A DNA stretch of 19,622 nt from JAWABC01 sp043810595 (GCA_043810595.1 JBDRNX010000010.1:1-19622); one strand, 5' to 3'. Counted from the stretch's first letter, positions 1 through 8,233 are shown. The notes: a model not told the origin generated them from the letters alone. A program made the numbers and translations.

Positions 1-728
1 TCAACTTCTACAGAATCTCCAACATCCATGAAGTATTCTGTACCCACGTAGGCCGAGAACTTGTTGTCGACTGATGTGTCGATGTCGGTAATCTTCAAGG
101 TCTTACCCAAGAACTTAATCTCCAACGGGTTGGTCGATGTAGTCTTGTTCAACTGGATTGACTCATCAAATGCATAATAGTACTTGATTGAGTCAACATC
201 TGTTTCCATCACGACGTCTGTCTGGTAGTCATCATCGTTACTTGTCAAACTGGTCATCACCCTAGAATACTTGTCAGCTTGACCAAGCTCGATAATTTCC
301 CTAGTGTCATACGTCGCACTCTGGAATGCTATTTCGCCGTCCCATAGAGAATCTATGTCGTCATCCTCTATTTCCATGTCCAGCGTCCTTGAAGCCGAGT
401 TAGCTATCGGTTCACCAAGAGGAATCTCTTCTGTTATTCCTCCTGAAACGGTCACTGTTCCACCAGACGTCTTACACTCTTTTGATTCGAACTGCAAGTT
501 AGTTGCAAGGTCGACCATACCTAGAGTGTCTGCTGCATCAGCGTTGGCACCTACGACCAGCACGTTGCTCGCGTCGTATTTACCAGCTACAACGAATGGC
601 GACGGATAATCCTTCAAGTCAAGAGCCATCGCACCGGTCATGGTAGCTCCTAACATTGCCATTCCTGTACCAATTGCAGCAACCGTCTTAACGGCTTTCT
701 TAGCTTTTAGTACAAAGCTTTCTTGCAT
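1..728 (-). CDS. S-layer-like protein, N-terminal part (runs off left edge)
   Basis: The gene starts at the ATG at 728 and stays open to the window edge, giving about 242 residues without a stop. Residues 1-35 form a signal peptide: lysines in the first 15 residues, then an Ala/Gly/Met-rich hydrophobic stretch ending near TGAMA. The mature start contains PSPFVVAG followed by a VLVVGANADAADTLG stretch, a pattern I associate with archaeal S-layer proteins that open with a putative-cell-wall-binding-like segment. The rest is acidic and beta-rich. The product is probably exported and forms the surface lattice. The start is supported by a GGAGGTG ribosome binding site 8 nt upstream (737-743). Unlike most lead genes here, it has a long leader. 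The S-layer assignment rests on motif and signal peptide; the C-terminal half is not visible. Confidence 0.8.
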   Translation of the reverse strand, partial: MQESFVLKAKKAVKTVAAIGTGMAMLGATMTGAMALDLKDYPSPFVVAGKYDASNVLVVGANADAADTLGMVDLATNLQFESKECKTSGGTVTVSGGITEEIPLGEPIANSASRTLDMEIEDDDIDSLWDGEIAFQSATYDTREIIELGQADKYSRVMTSLTSNDDDYQTDVVMETDVDSIKYYYAFDESIQLNKTTSTNPLEIKFLGKTLKITDIDTSVDNKFSAYVGTEYFMDVGDSVEV

Positions 729-732
729 TTAT

Positions 733-752
733 AAAACACCTCCATGTGTTTT
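733..752 (-). promoter_or_regulatory. Hairpin enclosing the ribosome binding site of the S-layer gene
   Basis: On the minus strand AAAACAC (752-746) and GTGTTTT (739-733) are perfect 7-nt complements separated by a 6-nt loop, ATGGAG. The ribosome binding site GGAGGTG (743-737) lies half in the loop and half in the 3' arm, 8 nt before the ATG at 728. The stem is AT-rich and therefore weak. It could act as a translational switch or thermosensor, or simply stabilise the 5' end of a highly expressed mRNA. The dyad is seen; the role is inferred. Confidence 0.5.
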
Positions 753-754
753 TT

Positions 755-767
755 CCTGATTATCAGG
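755..767 (-). repeat. Palindrome CCTGAT-T-ATCAGG in the S-layer leader
   Basis: A perfect 6-bp dyad around a single central base, directly 5' of the ribosome-binding-site hairpin in the presumed leader. It could be an RNA hairpin or a protein-binding operator. A similar dyad, CTGAT-TT-ATCAG, occurs at 13240-13251. Confidence 0.4.
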
Positions 768-863
768 TTATCTACACATCTATTTCAGAATCACTCACCG
801 TCTTTTTTTATCAAAGTCGCTAGTCGCCCCTAATAGATATAGGGATAAGTGAATTTTTATTGG

Positions 864-871
864 TTTATAAA
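864..871 (-). promoter_or_regulatory. Probable TATA box of the S-layer gene
   Basis: TTTATAAA preceded on the minus strand by an A-rich BRE-like stretch (CAAAAAA). Transcription would start near 840, giving a leader of about 110 nt. An A-rich TATA-like stretch at 803-812 is a weaker alternative that would shorten the leader to about 50 nt. Confidence 0.55.
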
Positions 872-891
872 TTTTTTGTCACTAAAATCCA

Positions 892-918
892 TAAAAAACG
901 GCTAAAAATGGAAAAAAT
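892..918 (-). terminator. T-tract terminator region after the pilin-like cluster
   Basis: Read on the minus strand, about 80 nt after the stop at 999, there are three closely spaced T tracts (6, 5 and 6 T). Archaeal RNA polymerase terminates on such tracts. They lie just upstream of the S-layer TATA box, so they would separate the two units. The rest of the 729-998 gap holds only the S-layer leader and promoter elements. A 25-codon plus-strand reading frame at 908-985 has no support as a gene. Confidence 0.4.
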
Positions 919-998
919 TAGGGTTTCAGGGCTTAGAATGGCAAAAGGAAGCAGAAAAACCCTCCGTTTCTGTTATAACTTTTGAATGGTGTAAGTTT

Positions 999-1475
999 TT
1001 AAATGGTTTTCGGCTCGCACACCACAAAGGTGACGGGCAGGGAGGTCTTACCGAACTTAACGATGGTGTTGGCAAACATCTTGTCAGGCAGGTTACAAGA
1101 GCCCTGAGATATGAAAACCTTGTTGCTCTGATTAATCTCAAAATAATAGAGCCAATTACGGTTATAAGCCTTTGTAACGTTACCCACAACCTCGTTAACA
1201 TAGGACTTACAACTGGGGTTGCCACAATAATCAGAGTTGCCAGAAAAGAGGTAACAGTTCTGGATTATATCCTCTAAGGTGTCAGAAGGCTTGTCCGTGC
1301 AAGGGGTCACCTTCATCATGGTATTCAAGAGGTTGGAGACTTCAGCACTCTGTCTTGTTTCGGGCATCGAGGTATCAGCAGGCCTTGACATGAAAAAGAT
1401 GTATATCAAACCGCCGAAAATGAAAAGCACAACTATGACAACAAGGCCCAGGATCTCCATCTGACCACGCCTCAT
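999..1475 (-). CDS. Pilin-like (class III signal) membrane-anchored protein, 158 aa
   Basis: The N-terminus is MRRG followed by QMEILGL and one hydrophobic helix (about residues 7-30). This is the layout of archaeal class III/prepilin signals, where the peptidase cuts after the Gly and the helix is kept as anchor or filament core. Glu at +5 is absent; an E is at +3. The roughly 125-residue ectodomain has six cysteines, including a YCGNPSC pair, suggesting three disulfides outside the cell. It is the last gene of the cluster: its ATG overlaps the upstream stop (ATGA, 1472-1475) and it has its own GGAGGTG site 5 nt ahead. I do not recognise a named family. A minor pilin or a pilin-like anchored surface protein fits best; a plain N-anchored protein cannot be excluded. 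Confidence 0.75.
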   Translation of the reverse strand: MRRGQMEILGLVVIVVLFIFGGLIYIFFMSRPADTSMPETRQSAEVSNLLNTMMKVTPCTDKPSDTLEDIIQNCYLFSGNSDYCGNPSCKSYVNEVVGNVTKAYNRNWLYYFEINQSNKVFISQGSCNLPDKMFANTIVKFGKTSLPVTFVVCEPKTI

Positions 1476-2038
1476 GAGTACACCTCCACAAACAAAACAC
1501 CGACAGCATAACGCTTACTCATCGGGTGATAAAGGGAGACGGGAGTTTTCAAGATATTCTTATTGGTATAGTTAGGCTTCGGATGATGGTAGACCGTCCA
1601 GTTACCACAAGTCTCGGGATAGTCTATGTGGTTGAAAGCATCAACCTCACACTCACCGCTCTTGTTCGCATTCTGACTGAGCTTAGTTGGAACTGGAAAC
1701 AGCTGCTCGAAACGTATGACCTTAAAGCCGTAATTCTCAACATAGAAAGCCTTGTTAGAATCAACAACCTTCCTGAAAGCCTGAAGCTTAACCACGTCAA
1801 CACAATCCTTCGGACTGCCCTTCATACTGCACTGGGTCTCTGGCAGAGAATCTATAACGTTAACAAGAACAGTAGCCTCAACCTCAGAAATCCTCTGACC
1901 AGTCTCTCTCATGCTGCCTATTGATACATTATAATATATAGCAAGGCCTATCACAAGCAAAACAACTATCACAACAACAACCATTATAGCTTCTATGAAC
2001 TCCAAGTCACCCTTCTTAGAAGAGAATAGTGCAAGCAC
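1472..2038 (-). CDS. Pilin-like membrane-anchored protein, about 188 aa
   Basis: I place the start at the GTG at 2038, 4 nt after a GGAGGT site. A TTG at 2071 would extend the frame but adds an atypical leader and a larger overlap. The protein begins (V/M)LALFSSKKG, then DLEFIEAIM and a long Val/Ile-rich helix, consistent with prepilin cleavage after KKG. The ectodomain has four cysteines (in TQC, KDC, GEC and ETC), so up to two disulfides. It overlaps the 3' end of the preceding gene by 23 nt and its stop overlaps the next ATG, so translational coupling is likely. No named family is recognised. The context of four other RG/KG-type proteins and two giant secreted proteins suggests one component of a shared surface assembly. 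Confidence 0.7.
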   Translation of the reverse strand: MLALFSSKKGDLEFIEAIMVVVVIVVLLVIGLAIYYNVSIGSMRETGQRISEVEATVLVNVIDSLPETQCSMKGSPKDCVDVVKLQAFRKVVDSNKAFYVENYGFKVIRFEQLFPVPTKLSQNANKSGECEVDAFNHIDYPETCGNWTVYHHPKPNYTNKNILKTPVSLYHPMSKRYAVGVLFVEVYS

Positions 2039-3098
2039 TCTTACCTCCAAGCTTATTATTACTTTCAACAATTATGTCCTTGAAAAAGTCAAACCTAACA
2101 TGGTTACCATAGCTGGGATTGCCCTTAGCAGAATCAACCTCAAGGTTGAAAGCATCAAGGTTAGCTGACTTAATCAAATCATAACTGCAATCGTTAAAAA
2201 AATCAAGCATATCCTTATCATAAAGCAGGTCAGCCTTCTCAGAATAGAGACTCAATATTATCCCGAGACGCTTGTAAATCCTACCAAGCTGACACTGGTA
2301 AGACTCAAAATCCTCAGCAAGAACAGCGCCGTAAAGCATGGGCTTGCCAGCAAAGAAGGACTTACCACTGGAAAACGTCAAGGAGCCGTGACAGTCATCA
2401 TCATCCCTATCAGGCTCACAATCAACATAATCTATGACAACGTAATTACCCTTGAAACCTAAAGGGGGGTTAGTCTTGAAAAAAGCAAACTTAACAAAGC
2501 TGTACTTGCCAGAGGCGTAAGCAAGCCTTGCGTTAACCTGATCAGAAGAGATGCTCTCAACCTCAAAAGACTTGGGGAAGTGCTCGTTATGCCTCTCAGC
2601 CGGGGTGACCTGGCTGTCCAATCCCCTGACAAAATCAGCAACCTCACCAGAAGGATAAACAAGGTAATACTTAGAATTTTTATTACTTAGATAGAAGAAG
2701 TTATCAACCTCAAATGGGTAATACCAAGACTGGGTCCAGGCAAAAATCTGATTGCCGTCAATCTTCAAGGGAGAAAAAACAACCTTGTGGATGTTAAAGT
2801 TGTAAGAGCCCGAAGAAAGCTTGCCACAAGTAGGACCCTTGCCAAAACTCAACATCACAGGAGAGGGCCAAGGATCACCTGGGATGGGCTCACTCTGGTC
2901 CTCGGAAACAGTCAAAGCGTTAAGAGACTCATCAATCATGAAGCCGAGCTCAGCGTTAGAAACACTCTTCTGCGTATCGGTCATATCCATAGCGAACCTA
3001 ACAAAAAATATCAGTATTATAGCTCCGGCAACTACAGCAAATATGTACTTGAACACAGATGCAGCAACACCCTTACGAGCCCTTAGAAACCTCAACAT
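2016..3098 (-). CDS. Large pilin-like membrane-anchored protein, 360 aa
   Basis: A short basic N-terminus (MLRFLRARKG) precedes a hydrophobic helix at about residues 15-38 (FKYIFAVVAGAIILIFFVRF), again compatible with cleavage after KG. The 320-residue exterior domain has six cysteines and an acidic EPDRDDDDC run that could bind calcium. It is much larger than the other pilin-like products in the cluster, which recalls the oversized minor pseudopilin GspK in bacterial type II secretion; that is an analogy, not a detected homology. The ATG at 3098 lies inside the upstream gene (26-nt overlap) with a weak AGGGG site ahead. Its own 3' end overlaps the next gene. Confidence 0.72.
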   Translation of the reverse strand: MLRFLRARKGVAASVFKYIFAVVAGAIILIFFVRFAMDMTDTQKSVSNAELGFMIDESLNALTVSEDQSEPIPGDPWPSPVMLSFGKGPTCGKLSSGSYNFNIHKVVFSPLKIDGNQIFAWTQSWYYPFEVDNFFYLSNKNSKYYLVYPSGEVADFVRGLDSQVTPAERHNEHFPKSFEVESISSDQVNARLAYASGKYSFVKFAFFKTNPPLGFKGNYVVIDYVDCEPDRDDDDCHGSLTFSSGKSFFAGKPMLYGAVLAEDFESYQCQLGRIYKRLGIILSLYSEKADLLYDKDMLDFFNDCSYDLIKSANLDAFNLEVDSAKGNPSYGNHVRFDFFKDIIVESNNKLGGKSACTILF

Positions 3099-3555
3099 AA
3101 GTACCCCTAGAAGTCAGCATTATATTCATCTGATTCTTAACACATAAAGGATTCTGATTAGCAGGAGCCCTGAGGTAAGGAACGTTGTAAGTAAGCACCT
3201 CCTTCTGCGAATAAACGAAAATGTTGCTGTTATTCCTGAGAGCGACAAAAGCAGCGTTGTAATTAGGAGGCTTAGGTGTAGAACCAAAAAAAGGAATCTC
3301 ATGACTGGCAAAACAAATGTAATTGTAATACGAGGGAAGACTAACCTTAAACCTGCCGCTGCTGCCAGGCTCAAAATAATAATAACGCTCGACATCTTTC
3401 CTAAGCGTTGTCACGTAATCAGCAACCTCAACTTCCCTAGCTATATTCATAAGCTTGTAAGCCTGGAAGATACCCCAAGCAAGAATAAGGGCGCCAACAA
3501 TCAAAGCAAAAATCATCACTATAGGCTGACCAAGCAACTGACCCCTCTTTTTCAT
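3073..3555 (-). CDS. Pilin-like membrane-anchored protein, 160 aa
   Basis: It begins MKKRG then QLLGQPIVMIF and a hydrophobic helix to about residue 30, a typical class III signal layout. A basic and acidic spacer follows (REVEVADYVTTLRKDVERYYYFEPG), resembling the extended amphipathic part of a pilin helix, then a compact domain with two cysteines (YIC and PLC). The start at 3555 sits 25 bases after a TATA box in the gap behind the 1273-aa gene, so it may be made from its own leaderless transcript as well as by readthrough. I do not recognise a specific family. The position between the giant protein and three more pilin-like genes supports a shared role. Confidence 0.74.
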   Translation of the reverse strand: MKKRGQLLGQPIVMIFALIVGALILAWGIFQAYKLMNIAREVEVADYVTTLRKDVERYYYFEPGSSGRFKVSLPSYYNYICFASHEIPFFGSTPKPPNYNAAFVALRNNSNIFVYSQKEVLTYNVPYLRAPANQNPLCVKNQMNIMLTSRGTYVEVSKGS

Positions 3556-3579
3556 AAAGAAAGAGGAAAAGAAGGAAAC

Positions 3580-3587
3580 TTATAAAA
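3580..3587 (-). promoter_or_regulatory. Internal TATA box before the 160-aa pilin-like gene
   Basis: TTTTATAA on the minus strand lies 25 bases from the ATG at 3555, matching the spacing of other leaderless promoters in this window. It would start a sub-transcript of the last four pilin-like genes. Confidence 0.45.
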
Positions 3588-3594
3588 GTTTTGA

Positions 3595-6500
3595 TTAAAC
3601 GTAAACTGTGAACTTAGCCTCGTTCTCGAAAACATCAATACAGGCTATGTAGTAAACAGGACCGTCTATGTTCAACTCGTGGATTACCGAATCTGTTCCT
3701 GTCATCTGAATTCCCGAACCGTAACTTATAGTTGAATTCGTGGAGTACTGGCAGTTTGAAGCCTCACTCAGTTCAAGATGCAACACGCTGCCCTCAGAAT
3801 AGATGTAAACAATTCTAGGCGAATCCAAGTCAACGTCAACCTTAAAGCTGATATTTGAATAAGCCTCGTTACCGGCAATGTCACGACAAGTGATGTAGTA
3901 GAAGTAATCACCCTTATCCAAAATCAGAGGCTGCTTGTGGATACTTGAATTGGTCTCGAGGAACTCAATCATGCTGAGGAAAGGAACATCAGAGTTAGCA
4001 TAACCACACTTCGCCTCACCCTCCTTAGCACCTCCGCTTGTAATAACCTTCAACTCAACATCGGTCTGATACAAAGTACCTGAAGGACCTGAACTGTCAA
4101 TATTCAAAGGGTCAGTGCTGCGCAAGGTGAACAAGTAGCTCTCAGTGTTAACGTTACCCCTCCTGTCCTTACACCTGAAGTAATAATCTGTACTTCCCTC
4201 TGAGTTGATCAACAAGTTGTTTGTCTTACATTCATACAAACCATAATAGATTGAAGACAAGCTGAACCCTGAATCAGCACAGGTAAACTTGTAATCCATC
4301 AAATCAAATTCTGTATCGTTGAAATTCCAACGACAGTCAGCAGGCTCATTGGTATAGATGCTGAAGGCTGTTTCATTAATACCGGCAGGGGCGTAAGCGC
4401 CGTTCTCAACACTAGTCCTTTCGATAACAGGAGCGGTCAAGTCAGGAGCAGGCTCGATAGCAAACCTGATGAAATAATCACGATTATTCTTGTTACCAGA
4501 AGCATCCTTGCACCTAATGTAAATGTTGTAAGTGCCGCCGTTAGTAAGTTTCAAAGCTTCAGTAGTTGTAACATCAGAAGGCAAGCTGAAAGTAATCTCG
4601 TGCTCATATTGATAAGTGACGTCCCCGAAGTAAGCAGTCTTCTGGTCAAAGTCCGTAGAGTGCTCAGAACCGAACTTACACTGAGAAGGCTCATCCGTCG
4701 TAATACCCAAAGTAATAGACTGGAACGGTTTCAACTTCTGATTGAGCTTGTAACCTTTATTACCCTCATCGGTAATTTCTGTGATAGTGAAACCTTTAGT
4801 GATGACATCCTTCCACGGAGAAACTATCGGAGAGTTAACATCATTCGGATGCATGTTAATACACTTCTCCTCAGAAGTTCCCTGATTAACCACAGAACAG
4901 AGCTTACCCAGAGACTTACACCTATACTCGGAACAAGGCTTGTTGTTATCATCCTCATTACACTTCTCACAATCCTTGCCACCGTCAGGAGCCTGCCAAA
5001 CATCACAAGACATCTGATAAGTCTCAGACTTGTCCTGAGCAAAGAAAACATCAACAACTTGGTAAATCGTGTAAATCCACATTATCGTGTTCAATGCGCC
5101 CATGACGTTGCTGAAACCGCTGCTTGTTTGAACTGTGGTCGTAACCGACTTAGCTTCAATACCAGAACCAGAAATAATTTTATTGTTAACCACTTCTAAG
5201 TATTCTGGACTAGAAGTTGTTTTTAAATAACCTGTATCTATAGCCTGTTGAAGTGCAGCTTGATCACCTTTAAATACTGTATTTAACAAATCTTTTTGTG
5301 ATACTGCATTCTTTAAAGTAACTTGAGAAGTACCATAAGTAGCACCCCAATTAGAGATAGGACTCGCACCTTTACCAAGTTTAAACAACCAACCAATTGA
5401 ATTGCCTATGGTTGTCAAACCACCAAACATACCACCAGTGAAAGAACCCTTGGCCCAATTACTAGCATAACCCGTATAAACACCCTGAGCAACCATAAAA
5501 CCGAGGGACAAACCAGCCTTACTGAAAAACTCACTAAAGCCCCCACCACCCAAACCCAAGATACCTGAAGACTCCTTGTCCTTGACAGCCGCACCAGGCT
5601 GCGATAAGGTTTTCCAATCACCAACTTCGGACTCCTTCAACTTGCTACCCTTAAACCACTTAGTCTCACCAGAAGCAGTATTAGCATAACCATCAGTGGT
5701 AATCTTACCGAGAATGTTGAAGTAAGCACCACAATCTCCCATAGACTTACAAAGAGTGTTACCGGCAACAATCCAAGCATGCTCAGTGCAATGACAATTA
5801 GCAACACATTTCCAATCATCTCTAGAGAAAATTCTTGAAACTCCACCACGATGCCAGGTAACAGTACACTCCTGATTGGCCTGACTGCAAACGCTAGAAC
5901 CAGCACCGCCGCCAGTACCAGTAATAGTACTCGTACCCGCAGCAGTGGAAACAGCAGCACCAGTTGGAGTTGATGTAGAAGAAGTTTCCTCTGAAGAGTA
6001 CTCAGCCACAAGCCTCTCTGCAGTACCTGACTTGGTAGAGGAAGAAATATCTGAAGACTGAACACCCCAGAAAGCAAAACCAGGAGGAACATCCGGAACG
6101 CAAACACCAGTAATGCCAACAGCAATGCCGGCCTTCAACCAGTAACAATCACGAACAGAAATTTCCTCACAACACTTCTTGGCACAACAATCAACACCCT
6201 TACCAGCACAATCACCACCACAGGAAGTAACTGAGTTGCAAGCATAACAATCCTCCCAACGATTGTCACGGCAAGCAGCCTCAACATAATCACCCTTAAC
6301 ACCAAAAGACTCAAAGGCAGTCTCAGCAGGGTCGTTCTTCATGATACCCTGAATACAAATCTCCTCCCTGAAATCACGACAGGGCTCAACCATCTCCTCA
6401 CCGTTAACACAGATGTGACGGAAATGACGGGAGCCAACAGCGTCACGAGCATGACCCGGGAAAGTGTCATAAATACACCAAGACTCACCGTTCTTCTTTG

Positions 6501-7416
6501 AAGACCCAGCATTCGGACTCACCTCATCATCATAAACAGTCTTACAACTAACATCCTTGCAAGTATAATCCCCCTCCTTCATAGTAACGTCGTTCTTAGA
6601 AGGACCACACAAAGTGCCAGTGCTGTAATCACAGTTACCACAACTAGGGTCAAAAGCACCCTTCAACTTACAACTCTCATCCTTGGAAAGAACATAACCG
6701 TTGTTGTAAGAAGCAGTCTTATCAGCGTTGTAAATGTTCTCCCGGTTGCCGCAACTGTCAAACCAGTAAACCTCATCCTCACCGGGTAAACAACCAGTAG
6801 TCTGCTGCTTGGCGCAGTCACACTTCAACTTATCATTGCTGCAAAGCATACCAGAATAAAAACCATCGCCAGTCTCGTTGCCAATCTGAACGACTGAAGC
6901 AGTGCCACAAGAACCTCTCGGGGTGAACGTGCACTCAGTCCCCGAAACACAGCAACCTTTGTCTTCAGCCCTGGACTTAGCGATGCATTCCTGCTCTGTA
7001 AGAATGTTCTCATCAAAAGTCATGGTAACGTTAGGATACAAGGAAGTCTCAGCCTTGCAACGAACTTGAGTAACAAAAAAAGCCTCATTACCAATCATAC
7101 AACAACCTTTATTGCACTGCAGGATTCCACAGTTCTCATCAGAATCCCAAGTGTTGCCACGTATCGAATCACACTCGGCCTTCGGCGTGTTCTTATAACA
7201 CCGGCCCTCATCGCTGCTGTAACAGCAGCCAATCTTACAGTAAGAAGTCTGCTCGCAAGTAATAGAAGCCATCTTGGAATCAGAGGCGCAGTTAGACTCA
7301 TCCGTGTACAAACAATAATCATCGGACTTGGTTTTTTCACAACAAACGTTAGCGGCAGAAACAAGACTAACTAAAAGGAGGAATACAAAGGGAAACAAAA
7401 ATTTTCTAAAACTCAT
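3595..7416 (-). CDS. Giant cysteine-rich secreted surface protein with Ig-like repeats, 1273 aa
   Basis: Residues 1-21 are a Sec signal peptide (MSFRKFLFPFVFLLLVSLVSA). About 46 cysteines lie in residues 22-440, with repeated GCC modules (KIGCC, NKGCC, DKGCC) and further blocks YWFDSCGNRE, NGESWC, CVNGEEM and EPCRDFREE. A Ser/Thr/Gly linker leads to WKCVANCHC and LCKSMGDCGA. A glycine-rich hydrophobic middle (about 610-800) follows, then WQAPDGGKDC, then about four Ig-like repeats, each ending in a form of YY-I/F-x-C-K/R-D-x-x-GN. By my count there are 70 cysteines in all. It is a paralogue of the 1053-aa protein at 8238. The start overlaps the upstream stop (ATGA, 7413-7416) and has no clear ribosome site, so it should be translationally coupled. 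Function unknown; an adhesin or tip protein is inferred from architecture and neighbours. Confidence 0.85.
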   Translation of the reverse strand: MSFRKFLFPFVFLLLVSLVSAANVCCEKTKSDDYCLYTDESNCASDSKMASITCEQTSYCKIGCCYSSDEGRCYKNTPKAECDSIRGNTWDSDENCGILQCNKGCCMIGNEAFFVTQVRCKAETSLYPNVTMTFDENILTEQECIAKSRAEDKGCCVSGTECTFTPRGSCGTASVVQIGNETGDGFYSGMLCSNDKLKCDCAKQQTTGCLPGEDEVYWFDSCGNRENIYNADKTASYNNGYVLSKDESCKLKGAFDPSCGNCDYSTGTLCGPSKNDVTMKEGDYTCKDVSCKTVYDDEVSPNAGSSKKNGESWCIYDTFPGHARDAVGSRHFRHICVNGEEMVEPCRDFREEICIQGIMKNDPAETAFESFGVKGDYVEAACRDNRWEDCYACNSVTSCGGDCAGKGVDCCAKKCCEEISVRDCYWLKAGIAVGITGVCVPDVPPGFAFWGVQSSDISSSTKSGTAERLVAEYSSEETSSTSTPTGAAVSTAAGTSTITGTGGGAGSSVCSQANQECTVTWHRGGVSRIFSRDDWKCVANCHCTEHAWIVAGNTLCKSMGDCGAYFNILGKITTDGYANTASGETKWFKGSKLKESEVGDWKTLSQPGAAVKDKESSGILGLGGGGFSEFFSKAGLSLGFMVAQGVYTGYASNWAKGSFTGGMFGGLTTIGNSIGWLFKLGKGASPISNWGATYGTSQVTLKNAVSQKDLLNTVFKGDQAALQQAIDTGYLKTTSSPEYLEVVNNKIISGSGIEAKSVTTTVQTSSGFSNVMGALNTIMWIYTIYQVVDVFFAQDKSETYQMSCDVWQAPDGGKDCEKCNEDDNNKPCSEYRCKSLGKLCSVVNQGTSEEKCINMHPNDVNSPIVSPWKDVITKGFTITEITDEGNKGYKLNQKLKPFQSITLGITTDEPSQCKFGSEHSTDFDQKTAYFGDVTYQYEHEITFSLPSDVTTTEALKLTNGGTYNIYIRCKDASGNKNNRDYFIRFAIEPAPDLTAPVIERTSVENGAYAPAGINETAFSIYTNEPADCRWNFNDTEFDLMDYKFTCADSGFSLSSIYYGLYECKTNNLLINSEGSTDYYFRCKDRRGNVNTESYLFTLRSTDPLNIDSSGPSGTLYQTDVELKVITSGGAKEGEAKCGYANSDVPFLSMIEFLETNSSIHKQPLILDKGDYFYYITCRDIAGNEAYSNISFKVDVDLDSPRIVYIYSEGSVLHLELSEASNCQYSTNSTISYGSGIQMTGTDSVIHELNIDGPVYYIACIDVFENEAKFTVYV

Positions 7417-8192
7417 GGTGGCAGCGTCGATTCTCCTTGAACGAAAAACTGGAATATGTAATCCTTATCATAAGTGCTGAGTATGTAGAGCTTATCAGGG
7501 TAAGGTTTTTTCTTCTCAATCCTAACCTGACCACGCTTTGCAAGCATGTAAATCATCTGATCAAACTCACCGAACTCAGTCTCATAATCCAGTATGTCCT
7601 GTGAAACATCATACAAGTAGCCCAGAGGATAATCAAAGTTTTGAGTGAAATCCTGAGCAGAAACCTCAGCAGTAGACTTAGTCGACCTCAACCTAATAGG
7701 GTAATTAACAGTAACCAAAACTATGTCAGAACCTATCTTCGTATCGACGGTCCACTTTCTCGGCGTAATTATCTCAAAACTCCCGAACTTCTTAAAGCTC
7801 TGAACATCGATACAAGTCTGCAGACCAAAGTCTATGGCCTCGTTAAGCTGACGCTCCATCTCAGCCTTAGTAAGCATACGATTCATACAGCGAGGAGTGC
7901 CGCCCATCGAATAACAAAGATAGCTGATAGTTGAATCGTTGTAAAGCCTGAAAGTGTCAGGAGGGGTCGACAGATAACCGCCCTGCAGACCAATCTGCCT
8001 TATGGGGTCGTCTGCAATATCACCAACGCACTTAAGCATATGCTCCCTGATCTCATCAAGCTCGGAATTCAAATCCTCAACACTCGGATTAAAAAGAAAA
8101 ACATTTGTCCTGAAATAAAGCAACAAAGCTGCAATAATAACTATCACAATACCGAGGATAACAAAAATAGTAACTTGACCCCTTTTTTCCAT
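7413..8192 (-). CDS. KRGQVTIF-type pilin-like membrane-anchored protein, 259 aa
   Basis: It starts MEKRG|QVTIFVILGIVIVIIAALLLYF, a signature I associate with DPANN pilin-like proteins: a short basic leader, Gly-Gln junction and a 20-residue hydrophobic helix. The roughly 225-residue exterior domain contains four cysteines (LKC, YLC, PRC, QTC) and an Asp/Glu-rich segment (ILDYETEFGEFDQM). The gene lies between the two giant cysteine-rich paralogues and its stop overlaps the ATG of the 1273-aa gene, so the two products are probably made in fixed proportion and act together. A TATA box at 8226-8233 may give it an independent promoter with a short leader (GGAAGGTGG ahead of the ATG). No named function is assigned. 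Confidence 0.78.
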   Translation of the reverse strand: MEKRGQVTIFVILGIVIVIIAALLLYFRTNVFLFNPSVEDLNSELDEIREHMLKCVGDIADDPIRQIGLQGGYLSTPPDTFRLYNDSTISYLCYSMGGTPRCMNRMLTKAEMERQLNEAIDFGLQTCIDVQSFKKFGSFEIITPRKWTVDTKIGSDIVLVTVNYPIRLRSTKSTAEVSAQDFTQNFDYPLGYLYDVSQDILDYETEFGEFDQMIYMLAKRGQVRIEKKKPYPDKLYILSTYDKDYIFQFFVQGESTLPP

Positions 8193-8225
8193 CAGACCAC
8201 CTTCCTAAATTTTAGCAAACTAATT

Positions 8226-8233
8226 ATATAAAA
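8226..8233 (-). promoter_or_regulatory. Internal TATA box before the 259-aa pilin-like gene
   Basis: TTTATATA preceded by a BRE-like TAGAAAG on the minus strand, starting 5 bases after the stop codon at 8238. It is 34 bases from the ATG, giving a roughly 10-nt leader that carries a GGTGG ribosome site. Confidence 0.5.

Noticed and set aside
827..844. CCCTA...TAGGG dyad near the predicted S-layer transcription start
   Set aside because: Arms of only 5 bp with a 7-nt loop; too weak to call as a separate element.
908..985. A 25-codon plus-strand reading frame (MEKIRVSGLRM...) between the pilin-like cluster and the S-layer gene
   Set aside because: No ribosome site or promoter at leaderless spacing, and it lies over the T-tract terminator of the minus-strand cluster.
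4600..5199. Long plus-strand open frame inside the 1273-aa gene
   Set aside because: It is the antisense shadow of a clearly coding frame, low in complexity (Leu/Ile/Arg/Thr) and with no domain.
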